Assembly: GCA_029782225.1 (NCBI GenBank) | Contig: JAKOVF010000334.1 | Location: forward strand, 1-43,751 | Length of the DNA stretch: 43,751 nt | Source of the DNA: Chloroflexota bacterium | GTDB taxonomy: Bacteria; Chloroflexota; Anaerolineae; Anaerolineales; Villigracilaceae | Direction of reading: 5' to 3' | Notes under the pieces: generated by a model | What the model was told of the DNA's origin: nothing | Database searches by the model: none | Seen by the model: the letters and a program-made list of their open reading frames with translations, nothing else | Translations under genes and position numbers: made by a program | In this document: positions 30,646 to 41,300 of the stretch, one piece after another | Numbering within the stretch: position 1 is the stretch's first letter | How the letters are laid out: every line of letters starts with the position of its first letter

Positions 30646-32766
30646 ATGAAAACTTTAGAAGCCAACACTATTTCGTTTGCTGAGCCATCCCTTTATCTCA
30701 ACCGACGTCTCAGCCTGCTTGAATTTCAACGCCGTGTGCTCGATCAGGCGCGGGATGTGAGAAATCCCTTGCTGGAGCGCATTAAGTTTCTGGCGATCCT
30801 CGGTTCCAACATGGATGAGTTCTTCATGCTGCGCCTGCCGGATATCCGCAAGCGGGCCCAATCTGATGGGGGAGAAGGCCTGCCTCCAACGGAGGAGCTG
30901 GCGGCCGCCCGGAAGATGGCAAGTGAACTGTACACGCTGGCTTCGCGGTGCCTGAATCGAGATATTCTGCCTCGGCTCAATAAAGCCGGTGTCCACATCC
31001 TGGATTATGCAGACTTGAGCAAGCAGCAGAAGGAGCGTGCTCGCGAATACTTCGAGAAGACCATCTATCCGCTCCTGATTCCTCTGCCGTTGAGTCACGT
31101 CCATCCTTTTCCCCATATTTCCAATCTCTATTTGAATCTGGCGATTGTCCTTCGGGACCGCAAAGGACAGGAAAAGCTCATGCGCCTCCAGGTGCCGGAA
31201 ACGCTGCCCCGCCTGTTCCCGCTCAAACGTTCCTCGGGCGCCACGCGCAAAGACGGCACTATCCCGCATCACCATTATTTTCTCTGGCTTGAACAGATCA
31301 TCGCCGCCAATCTGGCGGATGTGTTTCCCGGCATGAAAGTGGTCGCGGTGCACCCGTTTCGTATCATCCGCGATGCCAGCCTGCAATTCGATGATATCGA
31401 CAATGACGATCCGCTGGAAAGCATCGAGACGCTGAGCGTCCAGCGCCGTGAGTTTGGGGAAGTGGTGCAGGTTGCTGTGTACGAAGATATGCCTTTTGCG
31501 ATTCGCGAGCTGCTGGCCGAGATCCTGGGGGCTGCCCCGGAGGATTTCTATGTGAAAGGCAACCCGCTCGGCCTGCGCAATTTGTGGCATCTCTATACCA
31601 GTGTGCAGCGAAATGATCTAAAGTATCCGGTTTACGAGCCAAGGGTCCCAAAGCCAGTTCGCAAGCTGTCGCGGTCTTATGATATTTTTCGCGCCATTCA
31701 ACAGCAGAATATCCTCCTGCATCATCCCTATGATTCTTTTTCTCCGGTGGTTGATTTCCTGCGAGCGGCAGCCCGTGACCCGAGCGTGCTCTCCATCAAG
31801 CAGACTCTGTACCGGGTGGGGCAGAACTCGCCGGTGATGGAGGCGCTGATGGATGCCTCCGAACGCTATAAGCAAGTGACTGCGCTGGTTGAACTCAAGG
31901 CGACATTTGATGAAGAGTCCAATATCGGTTGGGCGCGGCTGCTGGAACGCTCGGGCGTCCACGTGATTCACGGCCCGCCTGGCCTGAAGACACATTGCAA
32001 GGTTTGCCTGGTCGTGCGTGAGGAGGACGGAGGACTGTGCCGCTATGTGCACCTTTCCACTGGCAACTACAACGCGGTGACATCACGCATCTATGAAGAT
32101 ATCGGCTTTTTTACATGTGACGAAGCTATCGGCGAAGATGCTGACCGCTTGTTCAACTATTTTGCAGGCTATTCGAAAAATCTGGACTATCAGAAATTCC
32201 TGGTAGCGCCATTTGGCCTGCGCCAGAGGCTGGAGGCTCTCATTCGCCGTGAAATTGAACATGCCCGGCGCGGCTCATTTGCGCACCTGATCTTCAAGGT
32301 CAATTCGCTGGTGGACCATGACATGATCGCCCTGCTCTATGAAGCCTCAAAAGCCGGCGTGCACATCGACTTATTGGTTCGAGGGATGTGTTCGCTCCGC
32401 CCCGGAATCAGTGGTATGAGCGAGAATATCCACGTGACAAGCATCCTCGGACGTTATCTAGAACATAGTCGCATTTTTTATTTCCGCAACGGCGGCCGTG
32501 AGCAGATCTACCTGGGCTCTGCCGACCTGATGGAACGCAACCTCAACAGCAGGGTGGAGTTGTTGTTCCTACTCGAAAGCCCGGAACACTTCGAGCAGAT
32601 CCTTGCGCTCTTGCAGGATGTCTATCTGCGCGATAACCAGCTTGCCTACACTCTGCTGCCGAACGGTCAGTACGTGCGCAGGCAGGCCGGTGCAGGGGAA
32701 ACACCCATCAATGTACAGGACTGGCTGATGCGGCGTAAGCGAAAAATGAAGAAGTCAAGCCAATAG
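30646..32766 (+). CDS. ppk1: Polyphosphate kinase 1
   Basis: 706-aa enzyme that makes long-chain polyphosphate from ATP, reversibly. Length and domains match PPK1: N domain (YLNRRLSLLEFQRRVLDQA; ERIKFLAILGSNMDEFFMLR), head domain (SHVHPFPHISNLYLNLA), and two phospholipase D-like catalytic domains. The autophosphorylated histidine is H469 in VHLSTGNYN, and the second essential histidine is H607 in LGRYLEHSRIFYF, aligned with H435 and H592 of the E. coli enzyme. Also seen: HPYDSFSPVVDFL, IKQTLYRVG, LVELKATFDEESNI and YLGSADLMERNLNSRVE. Start ATG 30646 (TTG 30643 is possible). It follows sixA by 21 bp as the last gene of the CHAD-sixA-ppk1 operon. Confidence 0.97.
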   Translation: MKTLEANTISFAEPSLYLNRRLSLLEFQRRVLDQARDVRNPLLERIKFLAILGSNMDEFFMLRLPDIRKRAQSDGGEGLPPTEELAAARKMASELYTLASRCLNRDILPRLNKAGVHILDYADLSKQQKERAREYFEKTIYPLLIPLPLSHVHPFPHISNLYLNLAIVLRDRKGQEKLMRLQVPETLPRLFPLKRSSGATRKDGTIPHHHYFLWLEQIIAANLADVFPGMKVVAVHPFRIIRDASLQFDDIDNDDPLESIETLSVQRREFGEVVQVAVYEDMPFAIRELLAEILGAAPEDFYVKGNPLGLRNLWHLYTSVQRNDLKYPVYEPRVPKPVRKLSRSYDIFRAIQQQNILLHHPYDSFSPVVDFLRAAARDPSVLSIKQTLYRVGQNSPVMEALMDASERYKQVTALVELKATFDEESNIGWARLLERSGVHVIHGPPGLKTHCKVCLVVREEDGGLCRYVHLSTGNYNAVTSRIYEDIGFFTCDEAIGEDADRLFNYFAGYSKNLDYQKFLVAPFGLRQRLEALIRREIEHARRGSFAHLIFKVNSLVDHDMIALLYEASKAGVHIDLLVRGMCSLRPGISGMSENIHVTSILGRYLEHSRIFYFRNGGREQIYLGSADLMERNLNSRVELLFLLESPEHFEQILALLQDVYLRDNQLAYTLLPNGQYVRRQAGAGETPINVQDWLMRRKRKMKKSSQ

Positions 32767-32845
32767 GTTTTAAATTGTGCCGGGCAGTGAGGGGGATGAC
32801 TCCCGAAGAATTAAGTTTCCATTTAGTTGCAGATGTAGATTCTTA

Positions 32846-32867
32846 GAGTATTAAGAGTATAATACTC
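32846..32867 (+). promoter_or_regulatory. Palindrome containing a consensus -10 box upstream of kinase 2
   Basis: GAGTATTA (32846-32853) and TAATACTC (32860-32867) form a perfect 8-bp inverted repeat with a 6-base centre. The sequence TATAAT, a perfect -10 hexamer, spans 32858-32863 inside it, 24 bases before the start codon. The upstream -35 position is poor (GTAGAT at 17-bp spacing), as expected of an activated promoter. A regulator bound to the palindrome would sit on the -10 element. As an alternative it is just an AT-rich hairpin after ppk1. Confidence 0.45.
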
Positions 32868-32887
32868 GCTGTTCACAGGGTATTTTA

Positions 32888-34267
32888 ATGTTGTCCATCA
32901 GGCAAAGGCTTCGTTCGTTCTTTATATTGCACTTCTACCGCTTCGAAGGATGGCGCTGGGTCGTCCTTGCCCTGGTCGGTATTAGCCTGTTCTGGGTGGA
33001 GACCTATGAGTACTTTAAGTCCTCGAGCGAGCCGTTTCACTATATTGAAGTGCTCCTGTATGCCAGTCTCCTGGTCGGCAACGGTTTATTCCTCGAACTG
33101 TTTGTCCGGTTGAACCGCATCCACAAACGGATGGTCACGATCATGGAGTACAAGCATAATCTCAGCCTTGAGTTCTCCCTCATTAATGATTGGGAGACTC
33201 TAACCAGCAGACTGGTGAGCCTGCCCGGGAGGATTGTTCAGGTGGACGAAGCGTATCTGCTGGTCAACAATCCCATCAGCGGTGGATTCGAGCCAATTGC
33301 CCACTGGGCGCGGAGTGGTAAGAATGAAGCCTCCGGAAGCTGGGATCCCAAACCCCCGTGCGAAAAATGTTTGGAGCCGCGCGCTGGCGATCAGGATCAT
33401 ATTCACCTGTGCCAGAACGAAAAGGAATCAACCTCTCAGCTTACATACAGTCTGAGAATCAATAATGGACGCTCGAGCCTTCTGAAGTTCAGGTTGCAGC
33501 CGGGTTTCTGGTTGACCCCGGATGATAAGAAGATCTTCAATAATATCGTGGATGAACTTGCGGTGGCTTTGCATGTTGGGCAGGATCATCGCAGGATCTC
33601 CGAATTGCAGTCCGCTGAGGTGGCCATGGCAGAACGACGCATGATGTCGGCTTATGTGCATGACCAGATCGGACAGAACCTGGGATACCTGCATTTAAAG
33701 CTCGACCAATTAAGCGGAAGTGATGCTGTAACGCGTTCGAAGCAACTGAAAGAAGAGGTGGAACACTTGCGGGAGATCGCAAATGACTCCTATGAAATCG
33801 TCCGCGACATTCTCAAAAAGATCCAACCTGAGACAATCCCTCATTTAACGAATTTACTCAAGGAACACGCGGCACGCGTGGCGCGCCTGGCGGATTTCAA
33901 CCTGAACTTCCGTTGTACCGGTGTGCCCATCCAGCTCCCACCGGCTGACCAGCAGATGATCTTCTATGCCTTTCATGAAATCCTTTCCAATGTGGAAAAG
34001 CATTCCAGGGCAAGCACCGTAGATATTCTGGTCACCTGGAGCGATGCCTTCGTCGATATCTCGGTCGCAGATAATGGAGTCGGCTTCAATCCTAGAACAG
34101 TGCAGAAGGATGAGCACTTCGGCCTGGAGATCTTGCATGAGCGCATTGCCCAGCTCCAGGGTCAGGTATTGATCAATTCATCGTCCGGCACGGGGACGGT
34201 TGTCTCCATTTCAGTGCCGATCTTGCCAAGCATGAGGGTTGCAAATGAACAAACCGCAGACGCCTAG
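32888..34267 (+). CDS. NarX-type sensor histidine kinase with two TM helices and a Cys-rich GAF-like region
   Basis: 459 aa. Two membrane helices (about 22-42 and 52-76) with a short outside loop; a GAF-like region at about 95-235 containing CEKC, then HIHLC (C-x2-C-x13-C); a HisKA_3 domain with YVHDQIGQNLGYLHLKL (phospho-His H258); and an ATPase domain with the N-box-like FHEILSNVEKHSRAS and the G1 box VADNGVGFN, ending in STGTGTVVSISVP-like G2 sequence. The cysteines could bind metal or an iron-sulfur cluster, or form a redox switch. ATG 32888. The end overlaps the response regulator gene (23 bases), making a co-translated pair. Confidence 0.92.
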   Translation: MLSIRQRLRSFFILHFYRFEGWRWVVLALVGISLFWVETYEYFKSSSEPFHYIEVLLYASLLVGNGLFLELFVRLNRIHKRMVTIMEYKHNLSLEFSLINDWETLTSRLVSLPGRIVQVDEAYLLVNNPISGGFEPIAHWARSGKNEASGSWDPKPPCEKCLEPRAGDQDHIHLCQNEKESTSQLTYSLRINNGRSSLLKFRLQPGFWLTPDDKKIFNNIVDELAVALHVGQDHRRISELQSAEVAMAERRMMSAYVHDQIGQNLGYLHLKLDQLSGSDAVTRSKQLKEEVEHLREIANDSYEIVRDILKKIQPETIPHLTNLLKEHAARVARLADFNLNFRCTGVPIQLPPADQQMIFYAFHEILSNVEKHSRASTVDILVTWSDAFVDISVADNGVGFNPRTVQKDEHFGLEILHERIAQLQGQVLINSSSGTGTVVSISVPILPSMRVANEQTADA

Positions 34268-34922
34268 TCAAAAGATATTGATTGTCGACGATCACATCCT
34301 CTTTCGCGAAGGGCTGGCCAGTCTGTTCCAATCCACGCCCGACTTCCATGTCATCGATCAGGCAGGGTCTGTCAAAGAGGGTATCGAGAAAGCTCTCCAC
34401 CACCGGCCAGACATCATTCTGATGGATTTTTCCCTGCCCGATGGAACCGGCCTGGACGCCACGCGGATCATCCGCAAGGAATTGCCGGAATGCCGCATCA
34501 TCTTTTTGACTGTGTACGAAACTGACGAAAACATCCTGACTGCGATCCAACTCGGCGCCAGAGGCTATCTGCTCAAGAATGTTTCCAGTACTTCCCTGCT
34601 CGCAAGCCTGCGTGCAGTGGACGAAGGGGAGATCGCCATGTCCCGCAAGATGATGAGCAGGGCCTTGGAGTATTCACAGACTGTGATGATGCATCCAAAC
34701 CGGGATATGGTAAGCAGGTTCAGCACCCGGGAGATCGACATACTCCTCGAATTGCAGAATGACTATTCCAATGCAGAGATCGCTCGAAATCTATATCTTT
34801 CAGAGAATACGGTCAAACACCACATCCATAACATCCTTGAAAAACTGGGTGTGAACAACCGTCGTGAGGCAGGTCTGCTTGCGAGGCAAATGGGATTGAC
34901 GAGAAACAGGGCAACTGGTTGA
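34245..34922 (+). CDS. LuxR-type (NarL/FixJ) response regulator
   Basis: 225 aa. Receiver: acidic pair in VDDH (D15, D16), phospho-Asp D61 in IILMDFSLPDGTG, Thr in IFLTVYET and Lys in GYLLKN. LuxR-type DNA-binding domain from about 153: FSTREIDILLELQNDYSNAEIARNLYLSENTVKHHIHNILEKLGVNNRREAGLLAR. The linker is rather long and polar. Start ATG 34245, with GAGGG 7 bases upstream, inside the kinase gene; this also removes a TTG alternative at 34239. Cognate to the kinase before it. The genes downstream of its terminator (35302 onwards) are candidate targets by position. Confidence 0.95.
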   Translation: MNKPQTPSQKILIVDDHILFREGLASLFQSTPDFHVIDQAGSVKEGIEKALHHRPDIILMDFSLPDGTGLDATRIIRKELPECRIIFLTVYETDENILTAIQLGARGYLLKNVSSTSLLASLRAVDEGEIAMSRKMMSRALEYSQTVMMHPNRDMVSRFSTREIDILLELQNDYSNAEIARNLYLSENTVKHHIHNILEKLGVNNRREAGLLARQMGLTRNRATG

Positions 34923-34980
34923 AATCTGATCTATAGGGAACTCCCCCGGGGGTTAACCCTGAGGGGCTAATCCTTTTGCA

Positions 34981-35010
34981 AAAAAAGAGCCAGAAAGATG
35001 GCTCTTTTTT
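34981..35010 (+). terminator. Intrinsic terminator of the second two-component operon
   Basis: AGAGCCA (34986-34992) and TGGCTCT (34999-35005) with a GAAAGA loop, and a long A-run before and T-run after (to 35010). Works on plus-strand RNA ending the regulator gene (stop 34922); the symmetry makes it potentially two-way. It marks the border between the two-component genes and the surface protein/oxidase unit. Confidence 0.93.
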
Positions 35011-35301
35011 CATTCCCCAAAACGGAGGGCGGGTAATGGACATATTCTATCTAAATTGTTAATATTTGCTAAGGTTCACATAACAATTTTGTAAGGCATC
35101 GCATGATCCCTCAGGAGATTGCGATGCTGTCGCCGTTATGTCAGTTCTTTTATTTGCCAACTGAAATTATTCCGTCGTGCGCTGTGGGAATTTCAGCAGA
35201 AAGGACAGGTTGGTGCCCATTGATACCGTTCTATTTGTTGCCATTGCTCGATCTCGTCCATCCGCTTGATATAAGAAAGAAAACCAAAAAGGAGATGCTA
35301 T
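35011..35301 (+). promoter_or_regulatory. Leader region of the giant surface protein with two hairpins
   Basis: No gene is visible in this part of the 379-bp gap. Two clear RNA-type stems lie in it: GCATCGCA (35096-35103) with TGCGATGC (35120-35127), the inner part ATCCCT/AGG-A-GAT pairing further, and CTGAAATT (35161-35168) with AATTTCAG (35189-35196). Neither is followed by a U-run. They may form a structured 5' untranslated leader or operator sites. The region 35040-35095 is AT-rich and probably carries the promoter. The last 16 bases (35286-35301) are shared with the leader of the oxidase at 42203. An apparent small ORF at 35103-35312 crosses both stems and is not supported. Confidence 0.45.
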
Positions 35302-38300
35302 ATGGATATTAATGGTTTTCGTCATAAGGTCTGGTATCGCATCGTGCGAGTCGTGACCACCCTGGTGATCATTCTGGGGAGTCAGGCCTCGCTCGCAACT
35401 GCGAACGTATTGGCGGCCGCCGGCACTGTACATCTGAGTGTCAGGAGTGCAGCGGACAGCGCCACTTACGGAATCGCCCAGGGAGATGCAATTACCTCCT
35501 ACAAATACATCATTAACATCGATAACGCTGGCACAACGGAACAGCGTGGCCCGACCCCCGGCAGTGGATGTAACGCTGGTGACCCGGGTTATCCTGACTC
35601 CTGTAACTGGGTTTCGGTTGCAGGAGTACCGAGTTCCAGCCCGATCTTTACACAGGGCGATTCAAGCGACTTTGGAGCAGGTATTACCCTGCCGCCGGGT
35701 CGCTATTTGGTTTCCGTCCTTGCTGATAATTACAAGATCGATGGCGCACATTTCACTGTGCCGGCCGGCGGCGGTAATGTCAATGTGACGGTACAGATGC
35801 AGCCTTACGATTTGCCCGACGCGACAGTCCAGGCTGAGGTATTCGAGGACGTGGCTCCCACAAACAGTTCCCCGGACGTGCCTGCTGAGCGTGGACTGGC
35901 CGGCTTTGTGGGTCACATCAACGATTACATCGATGAAGTGACCACGGATGTCTACGGCGATCCGTTGTGCGGAAACAGCCACTGTGTCAGCAAATGCTAC
36001 GTTGTAGCAGACGGTGTGGATGTTGGAACGGTAGCTCCAGTGGATTCCGCAGGACGCTGCCCAATCGCATTCACCCCGGCTGAAGATCCCTTGCTGAGCT
36101 CGAACATCACCCAGACCCTGGAGGGCGACCCCATCCCGGTGGGCGCGGTCGTCGAGGGCAAGGTGGTCATCCCGAACGTCGGACCGAATCGCTATGCCCT
36201 CTCTGTTGTCCCGCCGAACAACTCGGGCTGGGTCCAGACCACCACCCTTGAAGGCAATCACGATTGGGATGCGTGGGTGATGGAAGGTGCGACCGGCCTT
36301 GATACCGAATTCGTGGTCGCGGGCGAGCCGTTCCCGGCCATCTTCTTTGGCTATGTAAAGTCCTCTCCAGATGGAGATGTAACGCTGGGAGGAGGCTCTG
36401 GCGAGATCAAGGGACTGGCTGTTGCCGTGAGTGCTTATATCCCGCCCACGGGTGGAATCACAGGCGAACTGGGCCTGCTGGGTGCCAAGCCCAAGGAAAA
36501 GAACCCAATTCACAGCCTGTACGTCTCCCTATCCGATCTTAGCAACGGTGACCAGACTGTGTTTGTCGGGCATTACACGTGTGATGAGGGAGCCGGCTGC
36601 CCGTCCGTTCCATTTGATATCAAAAATGTCCCGGATGGTGATTATGTGATCGGCCTTTGGGATGAGCCGCAGGATTATATCTTCCAGGTGCAGAACGTCT
36701 CTGTCCGGAACGGGGAACTGACCGACCTGGGTTCAGTCTCCCTGCTGGGCTGGTGGACCACCATCGAAGGCCATGTTTTCAATGATCTGAACGAAAACGG
36801 CAAGATGGATCCCGGCGAGCCTGGTATCCCCAATTTCTTCATATCGATGAGGAAGCGCGAGAATTCGCTGATGGATCGCGGCACCGCCAGTATTACCACG
36901 GATGCGAACGGCTATTACTGGATGGAAAGCGCGTATCCGATGACCCAGTGGCTGGTCGAGGAAGCTTATGCCGACGGGTACCAAACGACCGGCATTACTT
37001 ATCAAACCGATAACCAGCCCGAGGAAACGACGATCCTCGGACAGGGTGTGGATGTCAATGTTCACCCGGTGATCGGTCTGGGCGGCCGCCTCGACTGGGG
37101 CGTGAAGGCTTACGCACCCGGCACCAACGGCGGCATCGTGGGCACCATCAGTTACGACACAACCCGTAACGAACTGAATCCGCAATACGCGGCCATTGAG
37201 GACTGGCAGCCCAGTATTCCGAACCTGGCTGTCGATCTGTATGCGCCGGTTGACTGCCCTGCAGATGGCAGCAAGCCGTGTGATGCGATGGGCTTCTATC
37301 AACTGGATTCAGACGGCTCCTACTCCAAAGGCCCGCTTCTGAACCAGTACATCTCAGAGACCTGGGAACAGCCCACCGGGTGCATTGCGCGTAATGTAAA
37401 CGGCGAGGCGCTGATCCACGGCGTGGATGAGAACGCCCTACCCACTGACCCGACCGCGCGTTGTATGGAAGCGCCCATGATGGGCATGCAGTTCGGCCCC
37501 ATGGCCACCGACGTTGGCACGCCTGATGAGAACTTCGGCGCCAGCGTGGATGGCAATTATGGCTTCGGTGATTACTGCGAAGCCGGTGTGAAGTTTGCCC
37601 TGGATGGAAGTGTTGTCTATGGCGCAGACGGTGCCCCCGAATGCTCTGATGACGCTCCGCACGTTTCAATGCCTTCCAACACTGACTGGCTCGTCAAAGT
37701 GGAAATCCCCACCGAAGGCGATGTCTATGGTGCGAATGCCGTTCACCCGACCAGGCCCCTGTATCAGGTGACCCGCGAAGAAGATATCAACATTGCCAAC
37801 GGCGATTCCTTCGTGCCGCAGGTGCCGCCCCCGGCGTGCGCTGGTCCATTGCATACAGTGGATGTGGCCGGCGATCCTTCCGGTAACGACAATTACGCCG
37901 CCGTGACGCTTCCGGACCCATCTGGCCTTGGAAGTGCAACCATCAGCGTTCCAGCTTCCACGCCGGTTGATAACCCGACACTTGCTGTCGATCTGGCCGG
38001 CACTGTTTACGAAGGACAGCAGAAGCCGCTGTGTGATATGAAGCTGGTGCATCTCAGTGATCGCAAATCCATCGCTCCAGGATTCAACCTCTTCACTGAT
38101 GTCCCGCTTCCGGTCCGCTTCTGGGGCCTGCTCGTGGATGACTTGAACTTCTCCAGCAATCCGCAGTCCCTGGCCTATGGCGAGAAGATGGGCATCCCGT
38201 TCACATCGGTTGGCATCTATGACTACACCAACCGGCTGATCACCACCGTTGAATCGGATTACAACGGTCTGTTCGATGTGCTCCTGCCTTCGACCAACCG

Positions 38301-41300
38301 CATTAGTTGTCCCACGCCTTCCGGTGTGTGCGCCAACCTGTACCGGTTCGTCGGTAACGATCCCGGCACGCCAGGACGTTGGAATGCCAACTACAACCCG
38401 CAGTACCGCACCATTTCGGCCGAGTTCGAGGCCTTCCCTGGCCTGATCGTCCCGGCCGACCTTGCGCCCGTACCCGTTGCGGTCGCGGTCCAAATCCCCG
38501 GCGCTCAGACTGTCTCACCGGTTGCCTGCACACTTCCCGCAACCCAGCCACAACTCCTGGCTGTCAGCAAACCATACGCAGATATCGGCAGCGCGGCGGA
38601 CTCCTTCACCATTGATGGCTTTGGCTTTGGTGCATCTACAGGACAGGTCCTGCTGGATAATGTCCCGCTGCCGACTACTTCATGGTCAGATGGTCAGATT
38701 GCTGTGACAGTGCCCACCACTACAGCAGCGGGTGTACACCAGTTGAAGGTCAGAGCCAGCAGCGGCCTGACCACAATCAATGGCCTGACCTTCCATGTAT
38801 TCTCCAGTTCACCGGTAGCGGTTTCGGGCTTCCCTGTGAATGGGACGCCGCTGGATACCTTCACGAACCGCGGCAGTTTGGGCGGTAACTGGGGAACGAA
38901 TGGCTCCGGCTTCGCTCTCGTGAACAACTCCGGCACCGCGAGTGACTACCTGCGCATTCGGAGCGGTTCTGGGATCAGCACTGCCTGGTGGACTGCCGGT
39001 TCAGGTTTTGGCAACAGCCAGGAGGCTTACTTCACCTTCATTCGACCCTCGTCTCTCGCTACGTCGAATCAGCAGGGCCTTTTGCTCAAATGGACCGGCG
39101 GGGGAACCCCGAACGCCAGTAATGCCCGCTGGATCGAAGTGGCTGTTGATAACAACGACAGCTCCGACACCGAGGCAGCAACAGTACGCGTCTTTACGAA
39201 GTCCGGCACTGGCCCGATCGGCAGCCAGATCGTGGAGCGTCTGAATATTGCCACACCGGAGGCGGTCTTCTCGGCCGGCGACCAGCTCGGCGCACGCGCC
39301 ATGAGCAACGGCGACATCATCGTCTACAAGAATGGCAGTGAGATCGGACGCGTGAACGTGGGGAATACCATCGGCTCATGGACCGGCCGGATCGGCATGC
39401 GCTTCGAAGGTACGGGCAGTTCCGCCACCGTCGAAGCCCGCATCGACAACTTCGGCGGCGGCAATGTGACCGTGCAGGCCAACAATACCAGCCGGCCATC
39501 CCTGTTCGAAGTTGGAGCAGGGCATCCATACAGCACGATCCAGAGCGCGATCGACGCCGCGGCCGCCCAAAGTCCCTACAAGGATTCGCTGGTGGTCGTC
39601 TACCCAGGCGCAGTTTCAGACAATCCACGCTACAACGGACGTGGTGCTTACTACGAAAACCTCATCATGTATGCACCGGTCAAGCTTCAGGGCGTTGGCC
39701 CCGGCGGAGTCCGACCGGATACCTACCCTGTCGATCAGCGGGTTGTCCAGGGTTCGATCATCGACGGCTCGGCTTTCGGCGGTGATACGACGCTGGCAAC
39801 CAACTGGCTGGGCAAGGTCAGCACGCTGACCTGGGATGGCAATCAGGATATTAACGATGGCCAGGTGATCTATGTGCTGGCATCCAATAGCGGTTCGCCC
39901 AGCCTCACCCGAGCCGGCTCCTTTGGCTCGACCTATAAGGCTGCCATCGACGGCTTCGACATTCGCGGTGGCGACCAGCAGGGTCTGCCCGGCAATCTCA
40001 ATGCGATCTTCGGCGGCTTCCCCGGACCGATCCAGGCTCTTCAGGTCACTACGCAGGGCGGCGCGATCTTCGTCAACTCCTATGCCCGCAATCTCCAGAT
40101 CACGAACAATGTGATCGAGAGCAACGGCGGTTCTTATGGCGCCATCCGTGTCGGCACGCCGAACATCGGTGACCAGCACAACGATGATCTGCATATCGCT
40201 AACAATCGTATTCTGGCCAATGGCGGTACGAACCTTGCCGGGGCGATCGGCCTGTTCAACGGTTCGCATGGATATGAGATTGACCATAACGATTTGTGCG
40301 GCAACTTCTCCTCGGAATATGGCGGCGGGATCAGCCACTTTGGACGGAGCAATGGCACCACCAGCCACCCGGTCAGCTCGATCCATGACAACCGCATCTA
40401 CTTCAACCACTCCTACGATGAAGGCGCCGGCATCATGATCGCGGGTGAACTGCCCGCCAGCCCCACAGCCAATTACGGTACCCCGAATGGCCCGCAGGGT
40501 TCTGGTGCAGTCAATATTTACAACAATCTGATCCAGGCCAACCTTTCTGAGGATGACGGCGGAGGCCTGCGCTTCCTGATGGCGGGCAACTTCCCAATGA
40601 ACGTGTACAACAACATGATCGTCAACAACGTCTCCACGCACGAAGGCGGCGGTGTGGCTCTCGACGATGCGCCCAATGTACGCTTCTACAACAACACGGT
40701 CATGAAGAACATCACGACAGCTACCGCTGTAACGAGCAATGGCTCGCCTGCACCGGCTGGCCTCTCGACCGGTGAAAACAGCAGCCAATTGCAGGCTACC
40801 CTGCCCGGCGGCTCGCCTCTCTTCAGCAACCCACTGATGTTCAACAATATCTTCTGGGATAACCGTGCAGGCGCGCGCGGCATCAATACCGTGACCGGCA
40901 TTGGCGCTGCCGGAGATGCCAATCCCATCAACAACTGGGACCTGGGAGTCATCGGCGGATTCGGTTTGCTTGCACCGACGAATTCGATCATCCAGCAAAA
41001 TGCTGGCACGTATCCCTACACAACCAGCCCAACCAACGCTACGGCCGATCCATCGGTCATTGAGACGCACGATGTTGCCCTGAGCTTTACCTCCTGGCGC
41101 ACGAACGTGAACTTCATTGGCGCCATCATGGTGACCGCGGATCTCTCTCCGGACGTGATGGGCGATTACCACCTGGGCGCGAACACCTCCCCGGCCTTCA
41201 ACTTGGGCGCTCTCTCACAGGCTGTGCCTTCCTATCAACAGGCGCCAGCGACGCTCAATGCCCCTGCCTTCGATATCGATAATGGGACACGCCCGGCGCT

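Noticed and set aside
35103..35312. 69-aa ORF in the leader of the surface protein
   Set aside because: It crosses two strong hairpins, lacks a good ribosome-binding site and overlaps the real start at 35302.
39616..41172. 518-aa minus-strand ORF inside the giant surface protein
   Set aside because: It mirrors the regular beta-helix coding frame; long antisense ORFs are expected in GC-rich repeats. No domain is recognisable.
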